A stretch of DNA of 64,000 nt from an uncultured Polaribacter sp. GTDB taxonomy: Bacteria; Bacteroidota; Bacteroidia; Flavobacteriales; Flavobacteriaceae. Positions 63,601-64,000 of the stretch are shown here, in pieces; positions within the stretch are counted from its first letter, which is position 1; each line of letters starts with the position of its first letter. Below the pieces are notes generated by a model that saw nothing but the letters and a program-made list of their open reading frames with translations, searched no databases and had not been told where the DNA came from. The stretch is from assembly GCF_947495205.1 (NCBI RefSeq), contig NZ_CANLXV010000001.1, positions 402,827-466,826 on the forward strand, given 5' to 3'. Position numbers and translations under genes: made by a program.

Positions 63601-64000
63601 TGATAACGGTTACAGCAGAAGTTGCCGATTCTGGTAACTTTACAAACGGAGTAACAGTAAGTGCAGATCAACCAGATCCAAATTTAGCAAACAATGAAGA
63701 TGCAGATACTGAAACAGACAATATAGGAAATGTACCAGAGTTAAATCCAACAGCAGATAATGAATCTGTAACGGGTGCAACAATCAACACGCCATTAAAC
63801 ATTAGTGTTTTAAATGGTGATGAAGATCCAGATGGTGATAATGGGAATTTAATGATTACAGAGATTATAGATCCTAATAATGGTAATTTAGCAACACCAA
63901 TTGCACCAGGCTCAACAGTAACGTTAAGTGATGGTACCATGGTAACCTTACAGACCAATGGTACTTTAGATGTAGTTCCAGCACCAGATAGCACAGAAGT
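57621..64000 (+). CDS. giant secreted surface/adhesin-type protein, N-terminal part (partial)
   Basis: 2126 codons are visible and the frame stays open past the window end. A signal peptide (GFLLFMLFLIAMTTAGYAQ, second ATG at 57627 also possible) is followed by many thrombospondin type-3 Asp-rich calcium repeats (DxDxDGxxD) throughout. There is a von Willebrand A domain with a MIDAS-like DDSGSIS (about residue 1013), PKD/Ig-like linkers, and DUF11 repeats (VTYDITVSNAGPSTATNVVVTDTP, about 1940-2010). This is typical of Bacteroidota T9SS-exported gliding or adhesion proteins; a T9SS C-terminal domain would lie beyond the window. Calcium-stiffened surface fibre is inferred. Confidence 0.88.
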   Translation, partial: MIMTKITSNKTNQQTFKGFLLFMLFLIAMTTAGYAQCGDTSATGDCDGDGINNIDDLDDDNDGIPDSVEVAPCGLVFDNASFTLPPPFTRSENCSQGIWFDAAPVYAIGGADNPCFQVDANQNTITDFTTGLGTGGSIIGIQAGPSDNGAEDFLQVVSLTLPAQPNQDFEFSFANMIWARTDFAGDPSIVDSTLEGQIELRVNGSQFIILDGEAGLGFGAWEFDNFFVNSGSDNFITVDVFVKRGPNVGGNDYLLDDISLQPLFCDFPDADGISNQFDLDADNDGIYDVVEAGGIDSNNDGIADDDDNNANNTATNGFPSSATLAGLDPVDTDNDGALDYLDTDSDNDGCSDANEAYENPNADGGDGGQFGMGDPLLLSEAEINQDGTVFGSAATYPGTNNAVVTASRASISKNIADVTAQQGDAAALIVVVQADQTTTFDANGDPVYSDAFNANEGLAYQWFRNGVIIDNTTDGGVYSNFNTSRLSISDVTGLDGLNYSVEITMPGLNSGAMIPANICIELTDSGTLNVVERDSDGDGIVDSLDQCPGFDDSLDFDNDGVADGCDDDDDNDGITDTQERFICSLDVSPNLAVGATTANQPVMAGGTATINNVYPFSGVSVNITATAEDDPSNDASLNNQPAQVGGFQANDPNVSSETIRMQGFRTDFLDGEAAIFEYAFTDIVGTPQFTLLGVDGGDIITVTSAAAPGTNAPVQFFNSRNNENFSENFDGAPTPTANTNLVLSEAINNNTSSASYVSYAAGSADLSINSVDVRINGLVSAFTIRVSKVKRDGNIYNSGLSTVILSNFNYCVTQDTDGDTVPDFRDLDADNDGIYDVVEAGGKDTNNDGFADGLTDTVTGIPSSAGAGLAPIDTLGDNTFDFLNGDSDGDGCSDANEAYNDANADGGDGLQFGTGEPAPINANGTVIAASYSTAQNPQVSGVTDPTDDLGCEIDSDGDGVLDSADICPGGDDSADNDNDGVPDFCDLDDDNDGIPDTAETLCSATSVTRLVFIIDDSGSISDAERASLTISLQKLADDLEVRGNVEIAVVQYGSPNVPQRFGSHTFAIVSGYTSNPTIAISNNTNLNFDHLPESIDQMIDDGIFDDGGQLANPSGFFIFTDAERSFTIGINAVSALVDEGGADSPEALNDFGEYQRLSSLYNASISAFQANSIAQDSDGIQQGGGIYIIDNTFDIPDASIDALGAAIFNNSACDLNDNDSDNDGIPNQFDLDADNDGIYDVVEAGGQDANNDGLADGLTDTVTGIPSSAGAGLAPIDTLGDNTFDFLNGDSDGDGCSDANEAYNDANADGGDGLQFGAGEPGAINPNGTVVAASYSTAQNPQVAAVTAVGPNADGDSLADTCDDDDDNDGNPDSNELANNSDPGVSGAMDDMETTPLDTPVTINILDNDDFLPNNDPNNLGNTIITPVSNSGTGTVTFDPNTGEATYTPGPGEVLGPITIVYQVCNDVDNDTTFDANNMPATNTADDVCEQATLTIELTDIDSDGDGVLDSADICPGGDDTADNDGDGVPNICDLDDDNDGILDTEEGICTNNFTKIRPSDFGFPIMSSGNNGTADVSANFGYPPGSIIVTATNAVVNDNGTEFIVSNGGIADKSTFTFSGTIPVRIEAQHGSVLPGNLGVIDGIISEDTILYDFDDPNNVFDDTNYDLIQQGSTYFVEKVMSDGPLNRYQVGRWISQEYARSVSLFSTSSSPGNLIILRVCAPIDTDRDGVPNIFDLDSDNDGCPDSIESGGADADGDGILGDTATMVDANGQVTTGSGDISDGYNGASINNAETVATEVVIATPPADQTVNSGTDATFTVAVTATNTTSFSGFAPSTTPDYSANSGNADGNIQYQWYLGDSTDPTNAIASQTTNTLTLNGVDLSMDGNEYCVVITHPDNLCFTETRCATLTVEESADVAVNKVLTTTGPFAIGSVVTYDITVSNAGPSTATNVVVTDTPTNLTITGVTGGGCSSFPCTIPSIAPGSPASDVVITVTAEVADSGNFTNGVTVSADQPDPNLANNEDADTETDNIGNVPELNPTADNESVTGATINTPLNISVLNGDEDPDGDNGNLMITEIIDPNNGNLATPIAPGSTVTLSDGTMVTLQTNGTLDVVPAPDSTE
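60179..60331 (+). repeat. internal duplication in the giant gene, copy 1
   Basis: 153 bases identical to 61391-61543, offset 1212 bases (404 codons), within a longer similar segment (from about 60091). Confidence 0.92.
61391..61543 (+). repeat. internal duplication in the giant gene, copy 2
   Basis: Identical to 60179-60331. A third, more divergent relative lies at about 58440-58760. All encode a DLDADNDGIYDVVEAGG module. Confidence 0.92.

Noticed and set aside
57640..64000. Minus-strand reading frames in the giant gene region
   Set aside because: Shadows rich in Ser and Pro, produced by Asp/Asn-rich codons on the other strand.

Overview
The window is chromosomal DNA from a marine Flavobacteriaceae-type Bacteroidota, probably close to Polaribacter or Tenacibaculum. 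The reasons are strong AT richness, TAnnTTTG -7 promoter elements, TonB-dependent receptors with carboxypeptidase-regulatory-like N-termini, type IX secretion (T9SS) sorting domains, an ATP-cone on the small subunit of ribonucleotide reductase, and family-typical DUFs. The genus is an inference. No rRNA, tRNA, CRISPR array or phage was seen.

Layout. 1-1559: 5' part of NADP-malic enzyme. 1652-9965: sucrose locus (sucrose phosphorylase, fructokinase, MFS sugar transporter, glutaredoxin-like protein, TonB receptor) divergent from a LacI regulator, with two palindromic operators between them. 10062-13723: DUF5686 outer-membrane protein, moaD, DUF3817, moaE. 13890-15020: heme A synthase ending in a 7-bp microsatellite. 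15454-21334: nrdB-nrdA, a six-copy 184-bp noncoding tandem array, and dgt (dNTP synthesis and turnover side by side). 21393-26428: a secreted BNR-repeat protein, dxs and tadA. 26516-28931: a frameshifted small gene, then a tight operon of three DUF2975 membrane proteins plus an XRE regulator. 29093-34995: a BI-1 protein, a secreted protein flanked by direct repeats, an orphan umuD, and a MocR/PdxR regulator divergent from a TonB receptor. 35296-43732: NfeD-flotillin pair, JmjC-like cupin, RseP, SCO1, feoA-feoB-Cys-rich protein, DUF2911. 43883-47934: lipoprotein and leuS. 48241-57009: NtrY-like kinase, DUF3800, crotonase, two paralogous small secreted proteins, AraC regulator, HD hydrolase, bacilliredoxin, DjlA-like protein. 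57621-64000: first 2126 codons of a giant thrombospondin-type-3/VWA/DUF11 surface protein.

The most unusual object is in leuS. About 183 extra codons sit in the CP1 (editing) region and encode an apparently intact DUF559 (Vsr-like) endonuclease domain. The inserted DNA is bounded by 9-bp inverted termini, each with an internal REP-like hairpin, so it looks like an in-frame mobile nuclease cassette living inside an essential gene.

Genes that probably work together: the sucrose cluster (TonB receptor, inner-membrane transporter, phosphorolysis to glucose-1-phosphate plus fructose, then fructose phosphorylation) under LacI control; nrdAB with dgt in dNTP pool control; feoA/feoB/Cys-rich protein in ferrous iron uptake behind a metal-responsive palindrome; the NfeD-flotillin pair in membrane microdomains; and moaD with moaE in molybdopterin synthesis.
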